Shown here: piece by piece, positions 1 through 7,152 of the stretch
How the letters are laid out: every line of letters begins with the position of its first letter
Numbering within the stretch: position 1 is the stretch's first letter
Position numbers and translations under genes: made by a program
Assembly (NCBI GenBank): GCA_964407285.1
Contig: CAYOVG010000347.1
Location: 1-7,450, forward strand
Source: CAYOVG01 sp964407285
GTDB taxonomy: Bacteria; Desulfobacterota; Syntrophobacteria; Syntrophobacterales; Syntrophobacteraceae
Length of the DNA stretch: 7,450 bases
Reading direction: 5' to 3'
The notes under the pieces: model-generated
The model's database searches: none
What the model was told of the DNA's origin: nothing
The model's input: the letters and a program-made list of their open reading frames with translations, nothing else

Positions 1-54
1 ACCCGCAACCCGCAACCCGCAACCCGCAACCCGCAACCCGCAACCCGCAACCCC
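1..54. repeat. Heptanucleotide tandem array (ACCCGCA)n, truncated by the window edge
   Basis: Seven perfect head-to-tail copies of ACCCGCA occupy positions 1-49, followed by a partial copy (ACCC) and one extra C. The array reaches the first base of the window, so its true length is unknown. On the strand that encodes the neighbouring kinase it reads (TTGCGGG)n and starts right after that gene's stop codon (TCA at 55-57, read as TGA). The copies show no divergence, which points to recent slippage or amplification. A unit of seven is not a multiple of three, so the array is not constrained as coding sequence. The coding-strand copy has eight runs of at least three G separated by four bases, a canonical G-quadruplex pattern. 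No intrinsic terminator is visible between the stop codon and the array. Confidence 0.95.
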
Positions 55-2544
55 TCACGCGCCCCGTTCGTCCAACACCTTCCGGACGACCTTCGCCAGG
101 CTCTCGAGCGCAAGAGGCTTGGCGATGAACTCCTTTATGCCGACCGCCCTGACGCTCTCGGAATTCACGATCTCGGTAAAGCCGGTACACAGAATAACCG
201 GCATATCGGATCGAATTCTCAGGAGTTCACGGGCAAGCTCCGTACCCGGCATCTTGGGCATGGTAAGATCGGTTATCACCAGGTCGAACCGGTCCGGCTG
301 CGCGCGAAAAGTCTCCAGGGCCTCCGTGCCGCTCTTTCTCGCGGTCACCGTGTACCCGAGATACTCGAGCATCAGGGAGCCGGCCCGGATGAGTCCTTCC
401 TCATCATCGACCAGGAGAACATGCTCGGTCCCTCCGGTCAGTACCGACCTGGGGCTCTTGACTTCGTCGGCCGCCGCGCTCCGCAACACCGGAAGATAGA
501 TGTCGAAGGTCGTCCCCAGTCCCGGCTTACTGGTAACCCCGATAGCGCCGCCATGGCTCTCCACGATCCCGTGCACCACGGCAAGCCCCAGTCCGGTCCC
601 CTCTCCTTGCTTCTTTGTCGTGAAATAGGGCTCGAAGATGTGCTCCATGGTCTCGCTGTCGATCCCATGCCCCGTGTCGCTCACCGCAAGTTTGACATAA
701 GAGCCGGGCTTCAGATCGACAGGCAGGTTGCCGGCGCCCTCCGGGATATGGACATGGGACAGCGCTACACTCAGCGAGCCTCCCCTCTCCCGCATCGCAT
801 GGGCGGCGTTTGAGGACAGATTCATGAGCACCTGGTGGATTTGAGTGGGATCGGCCAGGACATTGTCGAACCCCTCATTCAATCCCTTCTGCTCGAATTG
901 AATCACGATCGACGAGGGCAATGCGGCTTTGAGTAGCTTGAGGACCTCCTTTACGATCAGGGAGATCCGGAACGGCCGGCGCTTCTGCTCCGCCACGCGT
1001 GAAAAGGAAAGGATCTGGGTAATGAGGTCCCTGGCGCGCAGGCTCGCCTCCCGCACTTCATAGAGGTTGGCGTATTCGGGACTGTCCTTCGGAAGCGTGA
1101 GCATGGTAAGGTCCGTGAACCCGAGGATAATTCCCAAAATGTTGTTGAAATCGTGCGCGATCCCTCCGGCCAGCGTTCCAATGGCTTGCATCTTCTGCGC
1201 CTGGCGCAGTTGCCCCTCTATCCTCCGCCTCTCCTGATCCATTCTCACGCGTTCGATCTCGGCGGAAGCCCTGGCCGCGATTATGCCTATGACCTGCTCG
1301 GTCCTTCGCGGCAGATCCAGCCTCTTGCGCGAGACGGCGCAGAGAATGCCGATAGTCTCGCCGGCTCTGTTCCTCAGAGGCGTCCCCACGTAGCCGACCG
1401 CCCCGATCTTCCCGAGAACGCCATGATCCGGAAACAGCGCGCACACACCTTCGGGATAGTTGATGTAGCCCGTTTTCACCACTGCTTCACATGGTCCGCC
1501 CGCAAGGGAGTAGAACGACTTCTGAACGGGCAGGCAGTCGAAATGCATCGACAGAGGCTTTACGTAGGTTTCGTCAACGATCTCACCGACCATGGCGTAC
1601 TCGCACCCTAGCCACCCGCACAGCACCTCCACGATGGTATCGAGGAATTCCTGCCCGATGCTTCTCACCGTACTCTCGAAGAGCGCCTGGATGGCCTGCC
1701 CGTCCTGCACCCGTCCGGTAACATCCTCCACGGACCCATCATACCGGGTGATCGCTCCTTCCGGATCTCGAACCGCCCTGGCGTTGATTTTGACGTAAAT
1801 CCTGCGGCCATCCTTGCGGCAAAGGATAGTCTCGAAGCCTTGCACCGCCCCACGGCTCTCGAGCAGGCGCCGCAACCTCCTGCTCTCCTCCGGGTCGAAA
1901 TGGAGTTGCTCGCATAGCCTGCCGCCGCTGTCGAGAAGCCGGCGGGGGGAGCTGAACCCGAATATCCTTGCAAACGCGGGATTGACATCGAGGAAGACCC
2001 CATCCGGAGTAGCATTGAAGATACCCTCCGTGGCGGATTCGAAAAAGTTCCGGTACTTTTGTTCCGATTCCCGAAGCTCCCTCTCCCTGTCGTCCCTCTC
2101 GATGTGAGCCTGCACGAGCGTCCGGTTCAGCTCGAGCAGCTTCAGCTCCGCACTCTTGCGCGCAAGGGCATAGCGGATGGCGCGCTCCAGGAGAGCGGCG
2201 TTGATCCGGGATTTGTCCAGGTAATCCGAAGCCCCGGCATTCATGGCCTCGATATCGATTCTGCGGTCCCCCTGGCCCGTCAGGAGAACCACGGGAGCAT
2301 TCAGCACGAGTCCGTTCGCTTTGTGCGGGAGCAGCAGATCCAGCCCGTTGTGCTTGCCCAGCCGGTAATCGAGGAGGTAGAGATCGTGACGGCATCGGCT
2401 CAGCTCCTCCCTGGCGGCGTCGAAGGTCCGGACCCATTCGACATCGCAGCCGTAATATTCGATTTCCGAGAGGATATCGCGAATGAAAACGTAATCGTCC
2501 TCATCGTCTTCTATGATCAGGACTTTGAGCCTCGAAAAATCCAT
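55..2544 (-). CDS. Soluble hybrid histidine kinase, REC-PAS-GAF-HisKA-HATPase-REC
   Basis: This 829-aa protein is a cytoplasmic phosphorelay kinase; I see no membrane segment or signal peptide. Domains in order are as follows. An N-terminal receiver spans about 5-125, with acidic E12/D13/D14, phospho-acceptor D59, T89 and K111. A charged coiled-coil linker covers about 128-163. A PAS/PAC domain covers about 160-280. A GAF domain covers about 285-432 and has the family pattern GGPCE...YPEGVCALFP. The dimerisation/phospho-acceptor domain has H464 in AHDFNN. The ATPase has an N box at N575-N579, DTGHGI from 623 and GTGLGLA from 649. A C-terminal receiver spans about 705-827, with D713/D714, D759, T787 and K809-P810. 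All key residues are present, so kinase and receivers should be active. The ATG has GGAG seven bases upstream, and an in-frame TAA six codons upstream rules out a longer start. It is the last gene of the set, 33 bases after the response regulator, so co-transcription is likely. The ligands of its PAS and GAF domains are unknown. The family assignment is secure but the pathway is not identified. Confidence 0.95.
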   Translation of the reverse strand: MDFSRLKVLIIEDDEDDYVFIRDILSEIEYYGCDVEWVRTFDAAREELSRCRHDLYLLDYRLGKHNGLDLLLPHKANGLVLNAPVVLLTGQGDRRIDIEAMNAGASDYLDKSRINAALLERAIRYALARKSAELKLLELNRTLVQAHIERDDRERELRESEQKYRNFFESATEGIFNATPDGVFLDVNPAFARIFGFSSPRRLLDSGGRLCEQLHFDPEESRRLRRLLESRGAVQGFETILCRKDGRRIYVKINARAVRDPEGAITRYDGSVEDVTGRVQDGQAIQALFESTVRSIGQEFLDTIVEVLCGWLGCEYAMVGEIVDETYVKPLSMHFDCLPVQKSFYSLAGGPCEAVVKTGYINYPEGVCALFPDHGVLGKIGAVGYVGTPLRNRAGETIGILCAVSRKRLDLPRRTEQVIGIIAARASAEIERVRMDQERRRIEGQLRQAQKMQAIGTLAGGIAHDFNNILGIILGFTDLTMLTLPKDSPEYANLYEVREASLRARDLITQILSFSRVAEQKRRPFRISLIVKEVLKLLKAALPSSIVIQFEQKGLNEGFDNVLADPTQIHQVLMNLSSNAAHAMRERGGSLSVALSHVHIPEGAGNLPVDLKPGSYVKLAVSDTGHGIDSETMEHIFEPYFTTKKQGEGTGLGLAVVHGIVESHGGAIGVTSKPGLGTTFDIYLPVLRSAAADEVKSPRSVLTGGTEHVLLVDDEEGLIRAGSLMLEYLGYTVTARKSGTEALETFRAQPDRFDLVITDLTMPKMPGTELARELLRIRSDMPVILCTGFTEIVNSESVRAVGIKEFIAKPLALESLAKVVRKVLDERGA

Positions 2545-2551
2545 TTGGGAG

Positions 2552-2555
2552 CTCC
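2552..2555 (-). promoter_or_regulatory. Ribosome binding site of the soluble hybrid kinase
   Basis: The coding strand has GGAG seven bases before the ATG at 2544-2542. It lies within the 33-base gap after the upstream regulator's TAG. This gap is too short for a convincing separate promoter, which supports read-through from the upstream genes with independent ribosome loading. Confidence 0.7.
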
Positions 2556-2577
2556 GGCCTTATCGAATCTGGTATTC

Positions 2578-3219
2578 CTACTCATCCGTCTTATCGGTCT
2601 TGCCGGGGACTATGATCGTGACATCCTTGAACTGCGGCATCACATGCTTCTCCTGGCACTCGGGACAAATCCCATGACTAAACTGCACGTCGGCGTATTC
2701 ACGGAGGTAGCTGTCCAGTTGCTGCCAATAGCTCCGGTCGTTGCGGACTCTTTTACAATACGAGCAGATAGGCAAAATGCTCTGCAATGTCTTGATATGG
2801 GACAGAGCTTCCTTCAACTCCCTGATCTGCGTCGCCAGCGCCGACTGAAGGTCGAGGACGCGCTCTCCGACCTGCAGGCGAACACGCAACTCCTCGTAGT
2901 TGAAAGGCTTGGTGATATAATCATCGGCTCCGGCCTTGAGTCCCATAATTATATCCTCCTTGCGGTCCTTCCCGGTGAGCAGTAGAATATACGCAATATT
3001 GAGCCCCGGAATATGTCTAACTCTTCGACAGATATCTATACCATCCATTCCGGGCATAATCCAGTCGAGGATCATCAGGGAGGGCGGGTCCGGCGATTCC
3101 AGCACTTCCCATGCCTCGCTCCCACCGGCAGCCGCAACCACTTCATATCCCCAGTCCCGCAGCCTGTCTTCCAGGGCAAGACGGGAGATCGTATTGTCTT
3201 CCGCAATGAGTACTCTCAT
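2578..3219 (-). CDS. Response regulator, REC domain with Cys4 zinc-ribbon-like C-terminal tail
   Basis: The protein has 213 aa. Residues 1-120 form a canonical receiver with E7/D8, phospho-acceptor D52 (LDWIMPGMDG), T82 and K104-P105. A leucine-rich coiled-coil segment follows (about 118-148). The tail (about 145-195) has C152-x2-C155 and C185-x2-C188, with an RND..YW segment and FSHGIC between the pairs. This tail pattern recurs at the ends of many receiver and PAS proteins in Deltaproteobacteria and relatives, from my recall. Its function is not established to my knowledge. Four cysteines in two CxxC pairs suggest zinc binding (inference). There is no helix-turn-helix or enzymatic output domain, so this is not a classical transcription factor. 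The ATG overlaps the upstream kinase's stop codon as ATGA, with a weak GAGAG about eight bases before it, suggesting translational coupling. It is the likely partner of the flanking kinases, receiving phosphate from the upstream HPt or from the downstream kinase. The last residues (about 196-213) are polar and not recognisable. Confidence 0.93.
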   Translation of the reverse strand: MRVLIAEDNTISRLALEDRLRDWGYEVVAAAGGSEAWEVLESPDPPSLMILDWIMPGMDGIDICRRVRHIPGLNIAYILLLTGKDRKEDIIMGLKAGADDYITKPFNYEELRVRLQVGERVLDLQSALATQIRELKEALSHIKTLQSILPICSYCKRVRNDRSYWQQLDSYLREYADVQFSHGICPECQEKHVMPQFKDVTIIVPGKTDKTDE

Positions 3220-6200
3220 GATATGCGCTCTCGCTTGTAGGATACCAGTGCGGCGCAGAGCCGCCCGGTCTTTGCCGTCAGTTGAGCAAGACAGGAACGG
3301 GCGCCGGAAAAATCCCCCTCACGGCCGAAGTTCTCCATTGCAAGGGCCGTGTCGAAGGCTTCCCGAGCCCCGAAATTTCCGACCATTCCCTTGAGAGAAT
3401 GCGCGCTTCGCTTCAGGGTCCGCGCATCACCTTGCTCGATGGATTCTCGAATCCGGTAGAGGAGTTCGCCTGACTCCTCCACGAAGAAAGTGATCATCTC
3501 TCCCAGGAGTCCGGCTTTTCCATTTGCAAAATCCATGGCAACTTCAGGATCGAATACGGCGAGCGAAACTCCAAAAGATCGGCCGCCTTCCCCCCTTCCC
3601 GACTCTTCACGGTCCGCGGAAGCAGGCCCGTCCGGGTCCGAAAAGTCCCCCGCCTGCCTTTCGATTATCTCGATGAGCCGGTCGGGGCGGATGGGCTTTG
3701 AGATGTAGTCGTTCATCCCGGCGGCAAGGCATTTCTCGCGGTCTCCCTTGAGGGCGTAGGCCGTTACGGCAATGATCGTCACAGCTTCGCCGCCCGCCTT
3801 TTCCTCCATTTCACGGATCGCCCTCGTCGCCTCATAGCCGTCCATCTCGGGCATCTGCACATCCATCAGGACGACATCGAAGGTTTCCCGCTTGAGCAGA
3901 ATCAGCGCATCGCTTCCATTGGAGGACAGCGCAACGTAATGGCCGCGGCAGTGCAGAATTTCATACATCAATTTCTGGAGAAGAGAATTGTCCTCGACAA
4001 CGAGCACTCGAAGCGGACGCGCGGTCCCGGACGGCGAGACGACGGACGCTACGGGTAAGGGGGCATCCCCGGCGGAAGTCTCTACCCCGCCCGCTCGAAG
4101 GACCGCATCCAGCAGTTCCGAATGAGCGATGGGCTTTCTCAACCGGCCGGCGCTGCCAAGGCCTCCGGATACGGGTATCTCTACCGGCATATCGACGGCC
4201 GACTGCATCAGCATCGCCGTCCCCCGGCGACTCAGCTTTCCGGCAAGGGCTTCGGCGAGAGCGGAATCCTCCATGTCCGCAATGGCGGGGTCGAGCAGTA
4301 CGAGAGAGTAAGGTCTCCCCGCCCCGAATGCCCTTTCAAGTTCCGCAACGGCATCCCTGCCGCATTCGGCCTCGACCGGCGCGATTCCCCACGGGGCGAG
4401 CATCTCCGAAATGGCCTCACGACTCCTCGCATGAGCGTCCACAACGAGCACCGCAAGCTTTTCGAGCGTTTCCCGTACATCCGGAGGAAGCGCCGGTTCC
4501 TCGGATTCGCATTTGCCCAACGAGACTTCGAAGTGAAACGCGCTCCCCTTGCCGACCTCGCTCTCCACCCGGATACTTCCTCCCATCAGCTCGATCAGTT
4601 GGGCCGATATGGCAAGCCCGAGTCCCGTGCCTCCGAACTGCCGGGTCGTGGAACTGTCCGCCTGGGTGAACGACTGGAAGATGATCCGTTGCTTCTCGAA
4701 AGGAATTCCAATCCCCGTATCCTCCACGGCGAAATGCAGGCGGCATGTATCGGCCGTTTCGGATTCCTTCCGCACGAGGACGGCCACATCCCCCTTTTCG
4801 GTAAATTTGACGGCGTTGCCCGCCAGGTTGGTCAGGACCTGCCTGAGGCGCCCGGGATCGCCCCTCAAGGTGTCGGGCACATCCGAGCGAACGATCTCGA
4901 TGAGCTCCAACCCTTTCCCATGAGCCTGCGGGGCAAGAGCCTTCAGCGTATCGCCCACGACCTCCCGCAGACTGAACGTGGTGAGGTCGAGATCGAGTCT
5001 TCCGGCCTCGATCTTGGAAAAATCCAATATATCGTTAAGCAGCCTCAGGAGAGACTCCGCGGCGGCGCGAGCGCCGGAGAGAAACTCCCGCTGCAGCCCG
5101 CCCGGTTCGCTTTGCAGCGCCAGGTCAAGCATGCCGATGACCCCGCTGATCGGCGTGCGAATCTCATGGCTCATATTGGCGAGGAACTCCCCCTTTGCCC
5201 GCCCGGCCTCCTCGACCGCCAGCACGGCGGCCCTGAGCCTTTCCTCCATCTGCTTTTGATCCGTCACATCGATCATGATCCCCTGGAGGAAGAGGTTGCG
5301 CCCCGCGTCGTCCTTGACGAACGCGACTTCATCCCGAACCCAGACGGTGCGCCCGTCGCGGGCGACCATGCGGTATTCGGCGCGATGGGGCTCGCCGCGC
5401 AGGCGGCAATTGCGAAACCCCTCGAACACCCGCTCGCGGTCCTGGGGGTGGACCAGTTTTTCCCAGATTCCGGGATTACGGTGTATGTCCTCCTGGGGGT
5501 ACCCGATTATGGACTCGATTTGAGGGCTGATATAGAGGCTGTTCACCTCGTTCGGATCGGCGATGTACGTAACCGCGGGAATCTGCTCCACCAGTGTGCG
5601 GTACTTCATCTCCGACTCCCGGAGGGCCGTCTCCATCTGTTCGCGCCCGGCGATTTCCATTTGGAGTTGCCCGTTGATCTGTTCGAGGCTTGCGGTCCGC
5701 TCCTTGACGAGCTCCTCGAGCCGGTCGCTGTACTTCATGAGAACCGCTTCCGCCTCTTTGCGCTCGAGTTCTCTTTTCTCCAGGAGAGAGGCCATCTCGT
5801 CGAAGGCCCGGGCCAGTTGGCCCAGTTCGCCGGCCGAATGGGGGATGCCGGTCCGGGTGTCCATCTCCCCCGCGCCGAAACGCCGCGCGGCGGCGACCAG
5901 GCGGTTGATCGGCTCCACAAGGGTATACTTACTGAAGATCCAGGCCAACGACATCGAAAACAGGGCCGCGGTCGCCAGGGCCGACAGGTAGCTCAGCACC
6001 CTCTCGTTTGCATCGTGAAGGAATTTGTCCTTGGGCATGCCGACGATAATGTACAGGTAAGGGGGCAGGTCCTCCCTGAGGCGCAACTGCTTGAAAGCAT
6101 AGATGCGGCTGATTCCGTCCTGGCCGACCCTGTGGAAGATGCCTTCCTCGAGATTGCCCGATATTATTTGGTAAGCGTCCGCGGGTATGGGTTTGCCCGC

Positions 6201-6863
6201 GGATGCCGCATCGTTCGCCGGCAGACGATAGAGGCGCACCCCGGCATGGTCCGTAACCGCCAGGGAACAGTGCTCCGGCAAACCGGCCTTCGCCATGAAC
6301 CGGTCGTATTCGTCCAGTCTGAAGCCGGCGATGACGATGGCTATGATGCTTCCGTCCGTACCGAGGACGGGATGGGTGTAATTGATCGATTTGACCCCGG
6401 TCTGCCTGCCGACGATATATTCGCCGGCCGAGAAATCGAGCGTCCGTATAGCGTCTTTGATGTGCTTGCGGTCTGAAAGATTGATGGTCCCGGGCGTGAA
6501 GGGGCCGGAAGCGGCCAGCAGGTTCCCGTCGGACGTCGCCATCGCGATGGTGGAGTAGAAAGGGTGGCGCCGGTTCAATTCGGTAAAGAGGGTGGTGCAG
6601 GCCTCGGCATCCAGCTTTCGCACCTCGGGCAAATTGGCCAGCGTGCCGAGCATCAGCTTTGTGGCGATGGCGATATGATCCTGTTGCGCCGCAAGGCTTC
6701 GCACCAGCAGCAGGGCATCGGCTTCCGCCTCCCCGATTTCATGCTTGCGGTGTCCCAAGCCCGACAGGAGAATGACTCCGCAAGCGGGCAGCAACACCAC
6801 CAGCACCAGGAGAAGAAGCCTGCTTCGGATGGTCCATGAGCCGGAGATTGTTTGATGGCGCAT
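3216..6863 (-). CDS. Membrane unorthodox hybrid histidine kinase, Cache-HAMP-PAS-HisKA-HATPase-REC-REC-HPt
   Basis: This 1215-aa inner-membrane sensor has the tripartite BarA-like plan. A short basic N-terminus precedes TM1 (about 14-35). An extracytoplasmic Cache-like sensor (about 40-285) follows, then TM2 (about 289-310) and HAMP (about 311-363). A coiled coil (about 363-412) leads to a PAS_3-type PAS/PAC domain (about 413-537). HisKA carries H566 in NMSHEIRTP. The ATPase has an N box N679-N683, DTGIGI from 715 and GGTGLGLA from 744. A first receiver (about 802-925) is degenerate: D858 and K910-P911 remain, but the acidic pair is VVDAH (D809, A810) and the usual Thr is S888. A second receiver (about 952-1067) is intact, with E957/D958, D1001, T1034 and K1056-P1057. 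The C-terminal HPt (about 1100-1205) has H1155 in AHSLKGMVGN. The expected relay is H566 to D1001 to H1155, then to a separate receiver. The start is firm: AAGGTG lies seven bases upstream and an in-frame TGA sits three codons before the ATG. Its stop overlaps the next start by ATGA. The sensed ligand cannot be told from sequence. Confidence 0.95.
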   Translation of the reverse strand: MRHQTISGSWTIRSRLLLLVLVVLLPACGVILLSGLGHRKHEIGEAEADALLLVRSLAAQQDHIAIATKLMLGTLANLPEVRKLDAEACTTLFTELNRRHPFYSTIAMATSDGNLLAASGPFTPGTINLSDRKHIKDAIRTLDFSAGEYIVGRQTGVKSINYTHPVLGTDGSIIAIVIAGFRLDEYDRFMAKAGLPEHCSLAVTDHAGVRLYRLPANDAASAGKPIPADAYQIISGNLEEGIFHRVGQDGISRIYAFKQLRLREDLPPYLYIIVGMPKDKFLHDANERVLSYLSALATAALFSMSLAWIFSKYTLVEPINRLVAAARRFGAGEMDTRTGIPHSAGELGQLARAFDEMASLLEKRELERKEAEAVLMKYSDRLEELVKERTASLEQINGQLQMEIAGREQMETALRESEMKYRTLVEQIPAVTYIADPNEVNSLYISPQIESIIGYPQEDIHRNPGIWEKLVHPQDRERVFEGFRNCRLRGEPHRAEYRMVARDGRTVWVRDEVAFVKDDAGRNLFLQGIMIDVTDQKQMEERLRAAVLAVEEAGRAKGEFLANMSHEIRTPISGVIGMLDLALQSEPGGLQREFLSGARAAAESLLRLLNDILDFSKIEAGRLDLDLTTFSLREVVGDTLKALAPQAHGKGLELIEIVRSDVPDTLRGDPGRLRQVLTNLAGNAVKFTEKGDVAVLVRKESETADTCRLHFAVEDTGIGIPFEKQRIIFQSFTQADSSTTRQFGGTGLGLAISAQLIELMGGSIRVESEVGKGSAFHFEVSLGKCESEEPALPPDVRETLEKLAVLVVDAHARSREAISEMLAPWGIAPVEAECGRDAVAELERAFGAGRPYSLVLLDPAIADMEDSALAEALAGKLSRRGTAMLMQSAVDMPVEIPVSGGLGSAGRLRKPIAHSELLDAVLRAGGVETSAGDAPLPVASVVSPSGTARPLRVLVVEDNSLLQKLMYEILHCRGHYVALSSNGSDALILLKRETFDVVLMDVQMPEMDGYEATRAIREMEEKAGGEAVTIIAVTAYALKGDREKCLAAGMNDYISKPIRPDRLIEIIERQAGDFSDPDGPASADREESGRGEGGRSFGVSLAVFDPEVAMDFANGKAGLLGEMITFFVEESGELLYRIRESIEQGDARTLKRSAHSLKGMVGNFGAREAFDTALAMENFGREGDFSGARSCLAQLTAKTGRLCAALVSYKRERIS

Positions 6864-6870
6864 TGAATTT

Positions 6871-6876
6871 CACCTT
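6871..6876 (-). promoter_or_regulatory. Ribosome binding site of the membrane hybrid kinase
   Basis: The coding strand reads AAGGTG seven bases before the ATG at 6863-6861. Together with the in-frame TGA at 6872-6870, it fixes the start of the first gene of the operon. Confidence 0.7.
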
Positions 6877-6892
6877 ACACTCGCTCAAGGCT

Positions 6893-6917
6893 TCCCGCGG
6901 CATGGCGGCCGCCGGGA
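6893..6917 (-). promoter_or_regulatory. GC-rich stem-loop in the operon leader
   Basis: Positions 6893-6901 (TCCCGCGGC) pair with 6908-6917 (GCCGCCGGGA) in nine base pairs with a single bulged C at 6912 and a six-base loop. The hairpin lies about 16 bases upstream of the ribosome binding site and would be part of the 5' leader if transcription starts at the promoter proposed at 6971-6999. No U run follows on the transcript strand, so it is not an intrinsic terminator. It could affect mRNA stability or translation, or be a chance structure in GC-rich DNA. Confidence 0.35.
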
Positions 6918-6970
6918 CTCCACCAGGGTTTTGCCGGCGTGCGGAAGGTTTCGCGTCTCGGCGATCAAAC

Positions 6971-6999
6971 ATGATAATGGCTGGACGCTGTTTTGAAAA
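6971..6999 (-). promoter_or_regulatory. Candidate sigma-70-type promoter for the kinase operon
   Basis: On the minus strand TTTTCA (6999-6994, four of six matches to TTGACA) is followed after exactly 17 bases by TATCAT (6976-6971, five of six matches to TATAAT). Transcription would start near 6964, giving a leader of about 100 bases before the first kinase gene. This is the best match I found in the upstream region by eye. Matches of this quality also arise by chance, so confidence is modest. Confidence 0.35.
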
Positions 7000-7152
7000 G
7001 AAGAATCTCTCTCCACCCCAGGGCAATCCCACCGGAAAGGACTGTTACAGTAGATCTCAATTGATGCTGTCGTTTGGCATGAGAACACAACGTACAGGCG
7101 AGAAAGCCTGAACTGGGAGAGAGCGGCGGGCGAAGCGAGAAGAGTTTTGCCG

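Noticed and set aside
1..54. The heptamer array considered as a CRISPR array
   Set aside because: The units are contiguous seven-base copies without spacers, and no cas gene is present in the window.
2059..2985. A 308-codon plus-strand open frame spanning the junction of the regulator and the soluble kinase
   Set aside because: It is antisense to two well-supported genes and shows no domain. Long antisense frames are common where third positions are GC-rich.
4122..6476. A 784-codon open frame on the plus strand, opposite the membrane kinase
   Set aside because: It lies wholly antisense to a gene with clear domains. Its translation has no recognisable motif and the Pro/Arg/Gly-rich composition expected of a GC-rich antisense frame.
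7041..7051. Odd-centred palindrome ACTGTTACAGT, considered as an operator
   Set aside because: The five-base arms are too short to assign, no second copy was seen nearby, and no regulator gene is present.
7095..7110. Short hairpin CAGGC / GCCTG with a six-base loop
   Set aside because: The stem is only five base pairs, with no T tract and no further context; it is expected by chance.
6864..7110. Search for a sigma-54 promoter (GG-N10-GC) upstream of the operon
   Set aside because: No convincing TGGCAC-type and TTGC-type pair was found at the right spacing on the minus strand.
6836..7111. A 91-codon plus-strand open frame overlapping the start of the membrane kinase
   Set aside because: It overlaps the promoter, leader and start of the kinase, has no recognisable domain, and has a composition typical of a chance frame.
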